In this document: positions 24,928 through 34,623 of the stretch, piece after piece
Position numbering within the stretch: position 1 is the first letter of the stretch
Layout: each line of letters opens with the position of its first letter
Assembly (NCBI RefSeq): GCF_002095435.2
Contig: NZ_MJEJ02000044.1
Coordinates: 62,001-126,000, forward strand
Direction of reading: 5' to 3'
DNA length: 64,000 nt
Source: Williamsia sp. 1138
GTDB lineage: Bacteria > Actinomycetota > Actinomycetes > Mycobacteriales > Mycobacteriaceae
Notes under the pieces: model-generated
What the model was told of the DNA's origin: nothing
What the model saw: only the letters and a program-made list of their open reading frames with translations
Databases searched by the model: none
Made by a program: the position numbers and the translations under genes

Positions 24928-25962
24928 TTACGACGGGGTCCCGGTTCGACCTGGGTACACAACTGCTTTGATACTGCCCGGCGCGCGATCGGCGTCCAGG
25001 GCCTCGGCGACCTCGTCGAGTCCGAACCGGCCGGTGACCATCGCATCGAGGTCCACTTTGCCCGACGTCACCAGAGCCCTTGCGGCCGGCCACGTGTTCG
25101 CGTATCGGAACACCCCGGTGACGACCAACTCCCGATTCTGGATCAACGCCACGGGAAAGGTCATGGTCGGCGACGATCCCATACCCACCAGCACAACCCG
25201 CCCACCCGGACGCACCGATGCGATGCCGGCGAGGATGGCCGCCTCCGCGCCGGACGCGTCGATGAAAGAGTCCGCATCGAGATCGCTTGGCACCTCGCCC
25301 GGCCCGACCGCCGTGGTGGCCCCGAATCCCAGTGCTGCCACGCACCGGTCGGGGTTGATGTCGGTGATCACCACCTCTGTCGCCCCGGCCGCCGCCGCAA
25401 CCTGCGCGCACAACAATCCGACCGGCCCGGCGCCGGCGATCAGGACCCGGTCACCCACTCCGATCGATGCCTTACGACTTGCTGCAATCGCCACCGACAA
25501 CGGCTCGAACAGCGCGGCGGCCTCGTCGCTCACCGAGTCCGGCACGGAATGGGCGAACGACGAACCGATCGTCACGTACTCCGCCAGCGCGCCATCCACC
25601 GGCGGGGTCGCGTAGAAGCGCATGTGCGGGCACAGGTTGTATTCGCCACGGCGGCTCGGCGCACTGTCAGGATCCGGTTGCTGCGGTTCGATCGAGACGC
25701 GCTCGCCGATCCGATCGGGCGATACCCCTGGCCCCACCGCGACGATCCGTCCGGCGGCCTCATGGCCCAACACCAGCGGATCCTCCACGACGTAGTCGCC
25801 GATGCGCCCGTGCCGGTAATAGTGGGCGTCGGATCCACACACTCCGACCGCGCTGACCTGCACCAACACCTGCCCCGACGCCGGTGTCGGGACATCTCGC
25901 CGTTCGAGGATCAACTCGCCAGAAGCCTTGAGCACGCTGGTGCTCATCGTCGTCGGCAGCAT
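24928..25962 (-). CDS. Zn-dependent sorbitol/xylitol dehydrogenase
   Basis: 344-aa medium-chain dehydrogenase oxidising a polyol to a ketose with NAD. GVCGSDAHYY supplies the catalytic-zinc Cys and LGHEAAG the His-Glu pair; the Rossmann motif is GAGPVGLL. The loop where other members bind a structural zinc (EPQQPDPDSAPSRRGEYNLCP) keeps only one Cys, as in zinc-poor sorbitol dehydrogenases. ATG 25960-25962 has GGAGG 8 nt before it. Divergent from the SorC-type regulator, with a perfect 16-bp palindrome between them. Confidence 0.9.
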   Translation of the reverse strand: MLPTTMSTSVLKASGELILERRDVPTPASGQVLVQVSAVGVCGSDAHYYRHGRIGDYVVEDPLVLGHEAAGRIVAVGPGVSPDRIGERVSIEPQQPDPDSAPSRRGEYNLCPHMRFYATPPVDGALAEYVTIGSSFAHSVPDSVSDEAAALFEPLSVAIAASRKASIGVGDRVLIAGAGPVGLLCAQVAAAAGATEVVITDINPDRCVAALGFGATTAVGPGEVPSDLDADSFIDASGAEAAILAGIASVRPGGRVVLVGMGSSPTMTFPVALIQNRELVVTGVFRYANTWPAARALVTSGKVDLDAMVTGRFGLDEVAEALDADRAPGSIKAVVYPGRTGTPS

Positions 25963-26014
25963 GTCACTTTCCTCCAAAGGTGTTGCGTGCGTCACAGCGA
26001 AGATGTTAGCTTAC

Positions 26015-26048
26015 TGAGCATATCCACGACTAGTGAGCATATGCTCAC
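26015..26048. promoter_or_regulatory. Operator of the polyol module: palindrome plus half-site
   Basis: GTGAGCATATGCTCAC (26033-26048) is a perfect 16-bp palindrome. TGAGCATAT occurs again at 26015-26023, 19 bp before the copy at 26034-26042. The pair lies between the divergent dehydrogenase and regulator genes. TAACAT on the minus strand (26003-26008) is a possible -10 for the dehydrogenase operon. The adjacent SorC-type protein is the likely binder. Confidence 0.7.
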
Positions 26049-26067
26049 GATCCAGCGAGGAGGGCGC

Positions 26068-27063
26068 GTGAACGCGTCGCCACTTGAGCCATCCGTCGAC
26101 ACAGGTCAAGACCTGCGCCTGCTGGTCCGTGCGGCCACCATGTACCACCTCGAGGGGCTCACACAGGCCGAGGTGGCCGGCCGTCTCGGACTCTCGCGTC
26201 CGACGGCCGGACGTCTCATCGCTCGGGCCCGCGCTCAGGGCCTGGTGCGTGTGGTCATCGATGCACCCCCGCACCTCGCCGGATCCATCCATACGGACGA
26301 AGAACGCGAGATCGAGTCATTGTTCGGGCTCGACGAAGTCCTGATCATCGATCAGTCCGCCGACGGAACACACACCGGCAACGCCGCGCTCGGAAGAGCC
26401 GGCGCCTCGGTGCTGACCCGGCGACTGCTTCCCTCCGACACACTGGGATTCACGTGGGGTCCTGAAACCGTCGCCGTCGCGGATTCTCTCGGATCACGGG
26501 CCGCGAACTGCCGGCGCGTGGTCCAGATGGACGGTTCGATGACCTCGGTCGAATATCACACCGGCGTCGACCACGCGCTGTCGCGTTTCGCCGAGCGCCT
26601 CGGGGCCCAGCCACTTCGTCTGATGGCACCGCTCTACGCCGACGCCGAGACCGTCACCGCGATGCGCCGGGACTCGATCCTCTCCCAATCCCTGGGTGCC
26701 GCAAACGAAGCCGACGTCATGGTGTTCGGCGTCGGATCGGTCTCCACGTCGACGACTCTTTTCGAAGGGGCCTACCTCGATGCGGCGATCCTCGACGAAC
26801 TAGCCGGCCTGGACGCGGTCGGTGAAATCGGCGGCCGGTTCTACGACGTACACGGCACCGCCGTCGAGTCCTCACTCGTCGACCGCACGGTGTCGGTCTC
26901 CCTGGACGCCGTTCGCGACTGCCGCACAACCATTCTCGTATCCGGTGGAGCCCACCGCCAAGAGTCGATTCTGGGCGCCGTGCGGGGCGGATTGGCCACC
27001 ACCCTGGTGACCGACCTGACCTGCGCGCACTGGCTCATCTCGCAACAGAAAGGTCAACGATGA
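26068..27063 (+). CDS. SorC/DeoR-type sugar-binding transcriptional regulator
   Basis: 331-aa regulator. Residues about 12-60 hold a helix-turn-helix (AATMYHLEGLTQAEVAGRLGLSRPTAGRLIARARAQGLV), followed by the sugar-binding domain with LGFTWGPETVAVADSL, APLYADAETV and FGVGSVSTS, as in SorC proteins that sense phosphorylated sugars. GTG 26068 is preceded by GGAGG. Its stop overlaps the ATG of the binding-protein gene (ATGA), making it the first gene of the transporter operon. It probably controls both divergent operons through the palindrome at 26033-26048, with an effector from the polyol pathway. Confidence 0.9.
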   Translation: MNASPLEPSVDTGQDLRLLVRAATMYHLEGLTQAEVAGRLGLSRPTAGRLIARARAQGLVRVVIDAPPHLAGSIHTDEEREIESLFGLDEVLIIDQSADGTHTGNAALGRAGASVLTRRLLPSDTLGFTWGPETVAVADSLGSRAANCRRVVQMDGSMTSVEYHTGVDHALSRFAERLGAQPLRLMAPLYADAETVTAMRRDSILSQSLGAANEADVMVFGVGSVSTSTTLFEGAYLDAAILDELAGLDAVGEIGGRFYDVHGTAVESSLVDRTVSVSLDAVRDCRTTILVSGGAHRQESILGAVRGGLATTLVTDLTCAHWLISQQKGQR

Positions 27064-28466
27064 CTGGTTCACCCGAGCCCGACGCAGCGAGCGCCGGCTC
27101 CGCACCCCCACGACGACGCCGATGGCGACGACTCCTCGCTCCCGTAGCGCTCGCATCCGCGGTCACATTGGCCGCAACCGCCTGCGCCGGCGCCGGATCC
27201 TTCACGGACGGCGGTAGTGAAGCCGTCACCATCGCACTGGTGTCGAACTCCCAGATGCAGGATGCCATCGCGTTGTCTCCCCAGTTCGAGAAGGAGAACC
27301 CGGGGATCAAGCTCAAGTTCGTGACCCTCTCCGAGAACGAGGCCCGCGCAAAGATCACCGCCTCGGTTGCCACCGGCGGCGGCGAGTTCGACGTCGTGAT
27401 GATCAGCAATTACGAGACCGCGACCTGGGCCGAGAACGGGTGGCTGGTCAACCTGAACCCGTACATGGTGTCCAGCCCGGGGTACGACCAAGAAGACTTC
27501 ATCCCCACCCTTCGCGAGGCGCTGTCGTACGAGGGCAACATGTACTCGGCACCGTTCTACGGCGAGTCGTCGTTCCTGATGTACAACAAGAAGATGCTCG
27601 CCGACGCGGGCATCACGATGCCGGCCGAGCCGACGTGGCCCGAGGTCCAAGACGCGGCCAAGAAGCTGAACACCGGTGACGTCTCCGGGATCTGCTTGCG
27701 TGGCAAGCCCGGTTGGGGTGAGACCCTCGCGCCACTCGACACCGTGATCAACGCATTCGGCGGCCGATGGTTCGACGAGAACTGGAACGCCCAGCTCGAC
27801 AGTCCGGAGGTGAAGGAAGCCGTCAACTTCTACGTCGACACGGTGCGCCAATACGGCGAACCCGGCGCAGCGTCAACAGGTTTCCAGGAATGCGCCAACC
27901 TGATGTCGCAGGGACAGGTCGCCATGTGGTACGACGCGACATCGGCAGTGTCGGTGCTCGAGAGCCCCGACGACAGCAACATCGCGGGCAACGTCGGCTA
28001 CGCATTGGCGCCGAGCATGGCCAAGGGTGACAACGGCTGGCTCTACGCCTGGTCACTCGGCATCCCGGAGAGCAGCAAGAAGAAGGACGACGCCTGGAAG
28101 TTCATCGAGTGGATGACCAGCAAGGACTACATCAAGATGGTGGCGGACCAGCTCGGTGCTGCCAGCGTCCCACCGGGGAGCCGGTTGTCCACCTACGAAC
28201 TCCCGGCCTACAAGGAGATCTCCGGCGCTTTCGCGGAGCCGACGCTGAAGTCGATGCAGGGCGCAGATCAGAACAAGCCCACCGTGGATCCGGTGCCCTA
28301 CACCGGCGTTCAGTTCCTGGCGATTCCGGAGTTCCAGGACTTCGGTACCCGGGTCAGTCAGCAGATCAGTGCGGCGATCGCCGGACAGATCTCCGTCGAC
28401 GAGGCGCTCGAGCAGTCCCAGAAGTACGCCGAGGTAGTCGGCGAGTCCTACCAGAAGGAGCAGTGA
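27060..28466 (+). CDS. Sugar-alcohol ABC transporter, substrate-binding lipoprotein
   Basis: 468-aa extracytoplasmic binding protein of the sorbitol/mannitol (SmoE-like) group. The N-terminus has an arginine run (18-24), a hydrophobic segment and a lipobox ending at C42 (TLAATAC). The mature protein has the type-1 binding fold with FEKENPGIKLKFVTL and MYNKKMLADAGI. ATG 27060 overlaps the regulator TGA. It is followed after 4 nt by the first permease. Confidence 0.92.
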   Translation: MTGSPEPDAASAGSAPPRRRRWRRLLAPVALASAVTLAATACAGAGSFTDGGSEAVTIALVSNSQMQDAIALSPQFEKENPGIKLKFVTLSENEARAKITASVATGGGEFDVVMISNYETATWAENGWLVNLNPYMVSSPGYDQEDFIPTLREALSYEGNMYSAPFYGESSFLMYNKKMLADAGITMPAEPTWPEVQDAAKKLNTGDVSGICLRGKPGWGETLAPLDTVINAFGGRWFDENWNAQLDSPEVKEAVNFYVDTVRQYGEPGAASTGFQECANLMSQGQVAMWYDATSAVSVLESPDDSNIAGNVGYALAPSMAKGDNGWLYAWSLGIPESSKKKDDAWKFIEWMTSKDYIKMVADQLGAASVPPGSRLSTYELPAYKEISGAFAEPTLKSMQGADQNKPTVDPVPYTGVQFLAIPEFQDFGTRVSQQISAAIAGQISVDEALEQSQKYAEVVGESYQKEQ

Positions 28467-28470
28467 GGAC

Positions 28471-29433
28471 ATGGCCACCGCACTCGCCGAGCGCGACACC
28501 GAGCCCGATCCCGGGTCCGCGCCACCGATAAGATCCAAACGCGATCAGATCTCGCGCGCCGAAGGGTGGCGCCGACGGGGACCACTGCTGCCTGCGCTGA
28601 TCTTCATGATCATCGTCACGCAGATCCCGTTCATCGTGACGCTCTACTACTCGACCCAGTCATGGAACCTGGTCCGTCCGGGCTCACGAGAGTTCAACTG
28701 GCTCAACAACTACGTCGACGTCTTCACCGACAGCCAGTTTCGTACCGTCGCCCTGAACACGGTCATCTTGATCGTCGGGACCGTGGTCATCTCGGTGGTG
28801 CTCGGACTCTTCTTCGCAATCCTGCTGGACCGCAAGTTCATCGGCCGCAGCATCGTCCGGACCCTGCTGATCACGCCGTTCCTGGTGACGCCGGTCGCCG
28901 CGGCCCTGTTGTGGAAGACCAGCTTGCTCTCCCCCACCAACGGCCTCGTCAACTGGGCGTTGAGTCCCTTCGGACTCGGCGACGTCGACTGGCTCAGCGA
29001 GTTCCCCCTCGCGAGCGTCATGGCCGAACTGGTCTGGCAGTGGACACCGTTCATGATGCTGCTGATCCTGGCCGGACTGCAGTCGATGCCCAAGGACATC
29101 CAGGAGGCGGCCCGCGTCGACGGCGCCACCAGCCTCCGCCTGTTCCGGGAACTGACGCTGCCGCATCTGCGACGGTTCATCGAACTCGGTTCGGTGCTCG
29201 GGGCCATCTACCTGGTCAACACCTTCGACGCGGTCTACATGATGACCGCGGGCGGACCCGGAGTCGCGAGTTCGAACCTGCCCTTCTACATCTATCAGCG
29301 CGCATTTCTCGGCTTCGACGTCGGGCAGGCCGCGGCCATGGGCGTCGTGACGGTCGTCGCAACCATCATCTTGTCGAGCCTGGCCTTGCGCCTGATCTTC
29401 AAGAGCTTCAGCGGAAAAGAGGAGGCGGCCTGA
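28471..29433 (+). CDS. Sugar-alcohol ABC transporter permease 1
   Basis: 320-aa inner-membrane subunit with six predicted helices, the first at LLPALIFMIIVTQIPFIVTLYY. The EAA loop that docks to the ATPase is EAARVDGATSLRLFRELTLPHL. SmoF/MalF-like. A GGAG/GAGGA site precedes ATG 28471, and its TGA overlaps the ATG of the second permease (TGATG), so expression is coupled. Confidence 0.92.
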   Translation: MATALAERDTEPDPGSAPPIRSKRDQISRAEGWRRRGPLLPALIFMIIVTQIPFIVTLYYSTQSWNLVRPGSREFNWLNNYVDVFTDSQFRTVALNTVILIVGTVVISVVLGLFFAILLDRKFIGRSIVRTLLITPFLVTPVAAALLWKTSLLSPTNGLVNWALSPFGLGDVDWLSEFPLASVMAELVWQWTPFMMLLILAGLQSMPKDIQEAARVDGATSLRLFRELTLPHLRRFIELGSVLGAIYLVNTFDAVYMMTAGGPGVASSNLPFYIYQRAFLGFDVGQAAAMGVVTVVATIILSSLALRLIFKSFSGKEEAA

Positions 29434-30308
29434 TGTCCACGACACTGAACAAGCCACCCGCACGAACACATACCGATATCAAGGACATCAAGAAGAGGCG
29501 TAACACCGGCGGAAGCCTGCTGACCGTATTCACCTGGCTCATCGCCATCGGGTTCTTCTTCCCGGTCGCGTGGATGGTGCTCACGGCATTCAAACAAGAG
29601 AGCGACGCCGCGACCAATCCCCCGACGTTCTTCTTCACGCCGACCCTGGACCAGTTCAAGGCGGTCTTCGACGCCGGGGTCGGTACCGCACTGCTGAACT
29701 CGCTCTTCGTGACCACCGTGTCCACGATCTTCGTTCTGCTCCTGGGTGTTCCGGCCGCGTTCGCGCTGTCGCTGCGACCGGTGAAGAAGACCAGCGACGC
29801 GCTGTTCTTCTTCATCAGTACCAAGATGCTGCCGGTGGTCGCGGTGATCATCCCGCTCTACGTGATCGTCGGGCAGATCGGCATGCTCGACAACGTGTGG
29901 ACGCTCATCGTGCTCTACACCTCGATGAACCTCCCCATCGCGGTGTGGATGATGCGCTCGTTCTTCCTGGAGGTCCCCAGCGAACTACTGGAGGCCGCCG
30001 AGATCGACGGCGCCAGCCTGTGGACCTCGGTACGCGAGGTCATCCTCCCGCTGATCTCCCCCGGAATCGCCGCCACCGCACTGATCTGCGTCATCTTCTC
30101 GTGGAACGAGTTCTTCTTCGCGGTGAACATGACGGCCGTCAACGCACAGACCATGCCGGTGGCACTGACCGGCTTCATGTCCGGACAGGGCCTGTTCTGG
30201 GCTCAACTCTCCGCCGCTTCCGTGATCGCCGCCCTGCCGGTGGTCATCTGCGGCTGGATCGCCCAAAACAAACTCGTCCGCGGCCTCTCCTTCGGCGCCA
30301 TCAAATAA
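29433..30308 (+). CDS. Sugar-alcohol ABC transporter permease 2
   Basis: 291-aa inner-membrane subunit, MalG/SmoG-like, about six helices from LLTVFTWLIAIGFFFPVAWMVL onward. The EAA loop is EAAEIDGASLWTSVREVILPLI. GGAGG precedes ATG 29433, which overlaps the TGA of permease 1. The much longer open frame upstream is excluded because it runs through permease 1. Confidence 0.92.
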   Translation: MSTTLNKPPARTHTDIKDIKKRRNTGGSLLTVFTWLIAIGFFFPVAWMVLTAFKQESDAATNPPTFFFTPTLDQFKAVFDAGVGTALLNSLFVTTVSTIFVLLLGVPAAFALSLRPVKKTSDALFFFISTKMLPVVAVIIPLYVIVGQIGMLDNVWTLIVLYTSMNLPIAVWMMRSFFLEVPSELLEAAEIDGASLWTSVREVILPLISPGIAATALICVIFSWNEFFFAVNMTAVNAQTMPVALTGFMSGQGLFWAQLSAASVIAALPVVICGWIAQNKLVRGLSFGAIK

Positions 30309-30325
30309 CTCAGGAGCACACAATC

Positions 30326-31435
<1,110 letters not shown>

Positions 31436-31442
31436 TCGAAGA

Positions 31443-31511
31443 CAAACCCAGCCAGAGCAGGGCACAACCGGGTGCTGCAGCACCTGGTTTTGCCTGCTCT
31501 GGCTGGGTTTG
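31443..31511. terminator. Long near-perfect palindrome between the ABC and Mce operons
   Basis: CAAACCCAGCCAGAGCAGG pairs with CCTGCTCTGGCTGGGTTTG, and the centre GGTGCTGCAGCACC is itself palindromic; the 69-nt structure has only isolated mismatches. It lies between convergent genes and ends 6 nt from the Mce-associated stop codon. A bidirectional terminator is likely, although no U-tract is visible. Confidence 0.8.
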
Positions 31512-31517
31512 CCGAGG

Positions 31518-32285
31518 TCAGCCTGCGGGTGCAGGCGCAGGCGTCGGTTCGGTCGGAGCGGGGGCCTCGCCACCGGGCGCGGCGGGATCCGATCCGACCC
31601 CGGTGCTCGACGGCCCTGGATCCATCTGCGAGACAAGCCATTTACCGTCGTGCTTCTCCAGCGTCAACCGGAACATACCGACGTTGGTGACCGGCTGGGT
31701 GGCCACACTGCTCGTGCCGCTGATCTCGGCGACAACCAAGGTGGTCGCCGAGTCGCCGCTCACCGAGACGACACCAGACGACCAGATGTCCGGAGTGATC
31801 TTCAGCTGCATCTGTGTGATGTCGGCCTGCGTCTTGTCGCGTTCCTTGGTCAGGTTGTCCCGGAACTGACCGGTCGTCAGCGGCGACATCGTGTCGACGT
31901 ACTCGCTCGCCGTAGCGGTGTTCATGGAGTTCAGCAACTGCGTCACGAAGTAGTCGGACGCCTGCTTCGCGTCGGACGCCGCTGCCAGCTCATCGGCATC
32001 CGACTTCCACTTGACGCCGAAGAAGATCGCGACCGCGATCAACGCCACCACCAGCGCGCCCGCGACGATCTTGCCGACGGAGGACACGTTGATCGTGATC
32101 TGTTTGCCGGGCTTCGCTGCCGTTGAGCCAGTCGACGCGGGGACGGCGGCCTCGGCGGTCGGAGCATTCGAGGCGGATTCCGCGGGCTTCTTCCGCGACT
32201 TTCCCGTCGGCCTTTTGCTCACCGAGACACCCTCGGTGGGCTCAGCTCCGGCGTCAGGGTTTTCGGGCACACTGTTGTCGGCCAT
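31518..32285 (-). CDS. Mce-associated membrane protein
   Basis: 255-aa protein, last gene of the Mce operon, 54 nt after mceF. It has an N-terminal cytoplasmic Lys/Ala/Pro-rich region (1-68), one membrane helix (about 72-92, IVAGALVVALIAVAIFFGV), an extracytoplasmic domain with YFVTQLLNSMNTATASEYV, and a Pro-rich tail (APAPTEPTPAPAPAG). Related Mam proteins in mycobacteria stabilise the Mce transporter, a role assumed here from position and topology. Confidence 0.85.
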   Translation of the reverse strand: MADNSVPENPDAGAEPTEGVSVSKRPTGKSRKKPAESASNAPTAEAAVPASTGSTAAKPGKQITINVSSVGKIVAGALVVALIAVAIFFGVKWKSDADELAAASDAKQASDYFVTQLLNSMNTATASEYVDTMSPLTTGQFRDNLTKERDKTQADITQMQLKITPDIWSSGVVSVSGDSATTLVVAEISGTSSVATQPVTNVGMFRLTLEKHDGKWLVSQMDPGPSSTGVGSDPAAPGGEAPAPTEPTPAPAPAG

Positions 32286-32339
32286 ACGGCGTTTCTACCT
32301 CATAAACTCTCGGGATTTGTCGGGCAGCGCTCGAAGAGC

Positions 32340-33497
32340 TCAGCCCAACGGGGCGGTGCGCGCGTTCGGATCGAAGTTCGGCGGCGGTCCTGCCGTGTCG
32401 TCGCCCGGCGGCCGCGGCGCGTTGGCCGCGCCTCTGATCTGCTGCGTCGGATCTTCGGTGACGCAATACATGTTGACCGGAACCGAACTCTGCAGGATCT
32501 CGGTGGGCGGCTGCGGCAACACCGGATAGTCGCAGTACGGTCGCGGATAAATCGAGCCGTAGGCCCACCAAGCACCGTCGTGGAACATCGAGAGTGACGT
32601 GATCGCCCCATCTCGGATCGAGGGCAGCAGGTTGACGAGAGCGGGAGCGCGGAGCGCACCCTGCTGAGCGATGTCGAGGAATTGCTTGAGCACGTCGGTC
32701 AGCGGATCGGTGAGGGTGTTCAGTGACCCACCGAGCGTCGTCAACTGAGCGGGTGCGCTGCCCAGAAAGGTCCGCAGTTCTTGATCCGACGCCACCAGCG
32801 ACTCGATCAGACTGCTGATGCCACCGGTCAACGTCCCCAGGTCGGGTTGAACGTCTGAGGTGGTCTCGAGAATCGTGCCGGTGTTCTGGATCAGCGACAC
32901 GGTCTCGGGCAACACCCGGTACAGATCGGCAAAGATGACTCCGCCGCTGTTGAACAGGGCCCGCAGCTGATTCTTGCCACCACTGTCGAGCGCGACGTCG
33001 AGTTCGTCGATCGTCACCTTGAGCTCATCGGGGTCGATCTGGTTGACGACATTGACGGTGGACTCGAGGAGTTTCGGGAACGCCACGGTCGACGAGGTCT
33101 GCCGCGTGCTGATCTTGTCGCCATCGGAGAAGTACGGCCCTGCGTCGGTCGACGGCTGGAAATCGACGTACTGCTCACCGACAGCGGACAGACCGAGGGC
33201 CTCGACGGCCGCATCCTTGTTGATCTTGTACTTGCTGTCGATGGTCACCTTGACCTCGACGGCGGTCGGTGTCGTGAGGATGGTGTCGACCTCACCGACC
33301 CGGGCGCCACGCAGCGTGACGTCGGAGGTCGTCTGCACGCCACCGGAGTTGGCGAACTCCACCGTCAACGAATACGAGTCCGCGAGGGGTCGCCACCGCA
33401 GCACGCCGAGACTCAGGTACGCGACGCCGACCAGCATCACCAGTACCAACGCGAGGTTGGAGAGCAGGATCTTGTTTCGAAGCAACCAGGCAGTCAT
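32340..33497 (-). CDS. Mce family protein MceF
   Basis: 385-aa, sixth Mce subunit. N-terminal anchor ILLSNLALVLVMLVGVAYL, then the MCE domain (YSLTVEFANSGGVQTTSDVTLRGARVGEV) and a long helical region, ending in a Pro-rich tail. ATG 33495-33497 was chosen because the protein then starts MTAWLLRNK and follows the mceE stop by 7 nt. The six subunits form the tunnel that carries lipids across the cell wall. Confidence 0.9.
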   Translation of the reverse strand: MTAWLLRNKILLSNLALVLVMLVGVAYLSLGVLRWRPLADSYSLTVEFANSGGVQTTSDVTLRGARVGEVDTILTTPTAVEVKVTIDSKYKINKDAAVEALGLSAVGEQYVDFQPSTDAGPYFSDGDKISTRQTSSTVAFPKLLESTVNVVNQIDPDELKVTIDELDVALDSGGKNQLRALFNSGGVIFADLYRVLPETVSLIQNTGTILETTSDVQPDLGTLTGGISSLIESLVASDQELRTFLGSAPAQLTTLGGSLNTLTDPLTDVLKQFLDIAQQGALRAPALVNLLPSIRDGAITSLSMFHDGAWWAYGSIYPRPYCDYPVLPQPPTEILQSSVPVNMYCVTEDPTQQIRGAANAPRPPGDDTAGPPPNFDPNARTAPLG

Positions 33498-33504
33498 CGT
33501 CGCA

Positions 33505-34623
33505 TCACCCGCAACATCCCTGGGTACCGGTGAGCCGGGCCAACACTCGCACCAGGGTCTGGTGCAGTGAGTTGACACCCTGGTCGATGTCTCCGACCTC
33601 CGGTAGGCGGCTGGCAGCGTCGAATCCGAAGCCCGGCGAGAGGAACCACACCCTGGCTGCGACGGTCGCGGCGCTGCCCGGGGTCGCGTTGACCCACTTG
33701 GGTGTCAGCACCTTCAACTTGTCGGAGACCGGGCCGAGCTCGCCGATGGCACGCCCGAGCGCCTCGACGTCGACGAGCAGGTTGTTGGTCAGCTCCACCG
33801 TGTTCCCGGTCTGGGAATCGAGGAAGTCGTTGAGTGCATCTGTGACGACCTTTGTCTTGTCGAGAGTTGTCACGATCGAAGGGATCTGCGCGTCGACGAC
33901 ACTCAGCGCAGGCCCGACGGTGTTGATGGAGGCGACGAGTTGCTGGCGGCCGTTCGCGAGGTCGGTGGACAGCCCGTCCAGCGACGCCAGCGCGGTGTCG
34001 ATCTCGGTCGTGTTCTGCGCGAGCCTGCTGATCGCCGTCGTCATCCCCGTGAGCAGGCCGGTCAGCTCGGGCGCCTTGCCCCCCACGGCGTTCGACAGCT
34101 CGTTGATGATCTCGGTGAGGTTCTTGATGGCCCCGCCGTCGACGAACGCCGTGGCGGTGACGAGGAGGTCTTCGACGGTTGCGGCCTCGGAGGTCTCGCC
34201 GCTCAGTGAATCGCCGGGCTTCATGATTCCGGCGGAATCACCACCCTCGGGGGGTAACAGCGCAACGAACACGTCGCCGAGCGGTGTGCCCTGACGCAGT
34301 TCGGCGCCGGTCCCCACCGGCAACTCGATGTCTTTGCGAACCAGCATCGTTATGTCGGCGGCGTAGTTGTTCGCCGAGATCGACTCCACGAGACCGACGT
34401 CGTTGCCGTTCAGCTTCACTTTCGCCCGCGATGGCAGGTTCAGTGCGTTCCCGAACGAACCCTTGATCTCGTACCCACCGCCGACACCACCGGGCGCGGG
34501 TAGGGGTATCTGGTCGATCGTCAGGCCGGGGATCACACCGCAGCCCGACAACAGCATCATTCCGGCCAGACCGGTGACGACGGCAGCCTTCGCTCTGTGG
34601 GTGCCACCGGAGAATGCGCTCAT
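33505..34623 (-). CDS. Mce family lipoprotein MceE
   Basis: 372-aa Mce subunit with a classical lipobox: signal peptide about 1-27 and MMLLSGC ending at C28. The MCE domain follows (GYEIKGSFGNALNLPSRAKVKLNGNDVGLVESI). In mycobacteria the E subunit is the lipoprotein of each operon. ATG 34621-34623 overlaps the mceD TGA as ATGA. Confidence 0.92.
   Translation of the reverse strand: MSAFSGGTHRAKAAVVTGLAGMMLLSGCGVIPGLTIDQIPLPAPGGVGGGYEIKGSFGNALNLPSRAKVKLNGNDVGLVESISANNYAADITMLVRKDIELPVGTGAELRQGTPLGDVFVALLPPEGGDSAGIMKPGDSLSGETSEAATVEDLLVTATAFVDGGAIKNLTEIINELSNAVGGKAPELTGLLTGMTTAISRLAQNTTEIDTALASLDGLSTDLANGRQQLVASINTVGPALSVVDAQIPSIVTTLDKTKVVTDALNDFLDSQTGNTVELTNNLLVDVEALGRAIGELGPVSDKLKVLTPKWVNATPGSAATVAARVWFLSPGFGFDAASRLPEVGDIDQGVNSLHQTLVRVLARLTGTQGCCG

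Noticed and set aside
24913-26067. Long N-terminal extension of the SorC-type regulator
   Set aside because: It would run antisense through the Zn polyol dehydrogenase and the operator; the helix-turn-helix begins just after GTG 26068 with a good ribosome site.
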